Positions 50,295 to 52,456 of a stretch of DNA of 52,456 bases are shown here, in pieces (the stretch's first letter is position 1; each line of letters begins with the position of its first letter). This DNA comes from Emiliania huxleyi CCMP1516 (Eukaryota > Haptophyta > Isochrysidales > Noelaerhabdaceae), in contig NW_005201349.1 in the NCBI RefSeq assembly GCF_000372725.1, positions 358,984 to 411,439 of the forward strand, written 5' to 3'. The notes under the pieces were generated by a model that had not been told where the DNA came from, ran no database searches, and saw only the letters and a list, made by a program, of their open reading frames with translations. Both the position numbers and the translations under genes were made by a program.

Positions 50295-52228
50295 ATGGCG
50301 CCGCTGGTCGCGTCGCTCACCATCGCCGCGGGCATGATACTGGCTCAACCGCCACCCGAGAAGCCGAACATCATATTCTTCCTCACCGATGATCAAGACC
50401 AAATGCTCGGCGGCTCCTTCCCTCCTCTCGACGGCGGTATGCGCACCCCGCCATCCCACGCGGCACGCCGTCCACTCACCGCAGGTCGTTGGCGCCCGTG
50501 CTGCTTGCAGTGACGCCGATGCGGCGGACACAGACCGAGCTTGCCGACAAGGGCGTCACGGCCACCAATTTTTTTGTCCACACGCCAATCTGCTGCCCGA
50601 GCCGCGCCGAGATCGTCTCAGGCCGCTACCTGCACAACATCAAAGCGCAGCCGGTGACGACGCCGCCGCTGCCGCCGAAGGGTGCCGTGTGCATGCATGT
50701 CAACGTCACCAAGGTCGACCAGCGCACCTTCGCCGCCGACCTTCGCGACGCCGGCTACACCGTCGGCCTCTTTGGTAAGTACCTCAACTCTGTACCATAT
50801 GACGACTTCTCCCAGCCGCCCGATGGCTTCGACGCGTGGATGGCCAACGGCGGGGGGGAGTACATAGCGCCGCAGTTCGGCGCGCGCGGCCTCGCTTTCG
50901 CCGGCATCCCGGACGGCAACGTCTCCTTCAACGTCACCGACTACACGACCGCCGTCGTGGGCAATGTCTCCAGCGCGTGGATAGAGCACGTGACGGCGAC
51001 GAGGCCGCGCGCGCCTTTCTTCGCGTACATCGCGCCCAAGGCGGCGCACGAGCCGTTCATCCCAGCACCATGGTACCTCGACCACTGGGAGCCCTCGTGG
51101 CCCGTCCACGAGCCGCGACCGCCTGCGTACAACTCCTCTGCCGCCGCGCGCGCCGACAAGCACGGCAACATCGCCACGCAGCCTCTCCTCTCGGAGGAGG
51201 CGGCACGCGTGATCACCGGCGTGTACAAGAACCGCTGGCGCACGCTGCTCTCGGTGGATGATGTGATCGGCGACGTCCTTGCCAAGTGCGACGCCCTCGG
51301 CCTCCTCGAGCGCACCTACGTCTTCTACACGAGTGACCACGGCTTCCAGCTCGGAGAGGACAACATGCTGATGGACAAGCGGCACGTGTACGACTGGGAC
51401 ACGCGCGTGCACCTGCTCGTGCGTGGGCCCGGGCTCGTGCCTGGCGCACAGATGGCGCAGCCGGCGACGACCGTCGACCTTGCCGCCACGTGGCTCGGTC
51501 TCGCCGGCGTGACGAAGGCTGCGCGGTACGATGGCCGCTCGATCTTACCGCTGCTGCTCGCCGCCGGCCGCTCGATCCCACCTCTCGATCCTATGTCGGC
51601 CGCTCGATCCCACCGCTCGATCCCACCGCCGCTGCTCGCCGCCGGCCGCGCACTCAACGCATCGGGCGCGGCGGCGGCGCCGACAGCAGGTTCTCCAGAC
51701 GACGCGGCCATACGCCGGACGCTCGCGCCCGCCGTGGTGCGCCACCTCGATGCGCTCGGCCCTGTGTCGGCCTACGCGGCTGGCTGGCGACGCGAGGTCT
51801 TCATCGAGTACTACTACGTAGCGGACAACGACAAGTGCATCGACAACTGCACGACGCCGGGCGAGTACCCGCAGAAAGACGCGGCCTGCGTCGACCTGAG
51901 GCACAATGCAGGCTGCTGGGGGCCGCCACAGTGCAATGCACAGTGCTACCCGACAGAGTCGACCGCCAACAATTTCATCGCGCTGCGCACGATGGCCGAT
52001 GCGCCGGGCGCGGGCGAGGCCGACGTGCTGTACGCCGAGTTTGCAACGGGCGAGCAGTCGACGGCGGACATCGACTTCGCGCGGCCCGACTTCTACGAGA
52101 TGTACGACGCGGCGAGTGACCCGTGGATGACCGCCAACGTCGTCAAGCGCACGCCCACGGCGGTTCGCCACGCACTCCACGAACGGCTGCACAAGTGGTT
52201 TGCGTGTGCGGGCGAGAAGTGCCCTTGA
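50295..52228 (+). CDS. Type I sulfatase, N-acetylglucosamine-6-sulfatase-like, 2 exons
   Basis: Exons 50295-50436 and 50511-52228 join to 619 residues. A leader (PLVASLTIAAGMILA) directs it to the secretory route. PNIIFFLTDDQDQML holds the metal-binding DD; HTPICCPSRAEIVSGRYLHN has the formylglycine motif (Cys75 in C-x-P-S-R); AGYTVGLFGKYLN, KAAHEPF and YVFYTSDHGFQLGEDNMLMD complete the calcium site and active site. This order is that of glucosamine-6-sulfatase/arylsulfatase family enzymes that desulfate polysaccharides. The C-terminal region has a Cys cluster (DKCIDNCTTPGEYP, GCWGPPQCNAQCYP). About 75 bp at 51560-51640 is an in-frame repetitive insert between two copies of LLLAAGR. The splice used is GGCG|GTATGC...TTGCAG|TGACG, the one acceptor here not followed by G. 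Confidence 0.9.
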
Positions 52229-52456
52229 GGGGCGTGCGCGGGAGTGGGATGGCACGTGGGGGCGGCGAAGACCCAGTTCCCCTGTGCATGAGTCGCACAA
52301 GCGAACCACGGCGGGTGCTCCAACACGCGGGCAGGCCGCGCGTGGACTGACGGGCGGACGCAACTCGCTCGAGTGGAACGCTGGCCAAAGCACGATGAAG
52401 AGGCACCAGTGCATCCACACCCCTACGGTCTATCGCGGTCCCGTCGTGGCCCACGA
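52229..52456. other. 3' flank of the sulfatase gene
   Basis: No coding feature supported in the last 228 bp. Confidence 0.4.

Noticed and set aside
51545..51655. Extra intron in the sulfatase
   Set aside because: There is a direct repeat but no AG acceptor before the second copy, and the frame stays open, so it is reported as an insertion.

Overview
The window is eukaryotic nuclear DNA from a GC-rich unicellular alga. Evidence: about 65% GC or more by eye, many short introns, plastid/secretory-type leaders, an F-box/RCC1 protein, a ZNHIT6/BCD1 snoRNP factor, a proline-rich cell-surface protein, ShK-type Cys-rich modules, two runs of N, and many micro- and minisatellites. A haptophyte of the Emiliania/Gephyrocapsa type fits best, but this is an inference; a pelagophyte or another chromalveolate alga is not excluded. 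No bacterial operon, CRISPR array or confident RNA gene was seen.

Layout. 34-1263 (+): unknown acidic protein. 2920-5899 (-): 11-exon NAD(P)-binding Rossmann protein, with a Kelch remnant at its 5' side. 6345-7461 (-): secreted alpha/beta hydrolase. 7531-8119 (+): frameshifted repeat protein. 8776-10935 (-): KCTD-type BTB joined to a nucleotidyltransferase-like domain. 11-14 kb: repeats, an assembly gap and a truncated gene. 14334-16916 (-): EF-hand protein. 18579-19976 (-): F-box/RCC1. 21566-23474 (-): AlkB-like dioxygenase. 23771-25045 (+): GT31 glycosyltransferase with Cys-rich tail. 25513-25782 (+): end of a D-2-hydroxyacid dehydrogenase. 26233-27594 (-): BTB-BACK-SPRY. 27.9-29.9 kb: retroelement-like repeat. 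30283-33672 (-): 15-exon ABC transporter. 34847-37596 (-): proline-rich single-pass membrane protein. 38175-41116 (-): a secreted-type protein and a multi-pass membrane protein. 41.3-45.4 kb: broken coding pieces and minisatellites. 45489-46701 (-) and 46885-49577 (+): BCD1 and a CS-domain protein, divergent. 50295-52228 (+): sulfatase.

The main discovery is the intron system. I could close reading frames across about 45 inferred introns. By my placement about 26 begin GC, 14 GT and 5 GA; all but one end AG followed by G. Most are only 65-82 nt. The start of the intron is usually a copy (6 to about 40 nt) of the start of the downstream exon, so the intron sits between direct repeats. Longer introns are the same short introns inflated by 10-11 bp tandem arrays, CA tracts or a 49-bp array, and the arrays are often flanked by extra copies of the exon edge. 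Three introns in two unrelated genes also share a homologous body ending in CTTAG or TTTAG, which looks like an introner-like family. An AAGAATTCT/AAAATTCT motif lies upstream of many gene starts.

Limits: all splice sites were placed by hand from reading-frame continuity and homology. Because the repeats span the junctions, the exact cut can slide without changing the mRNA.
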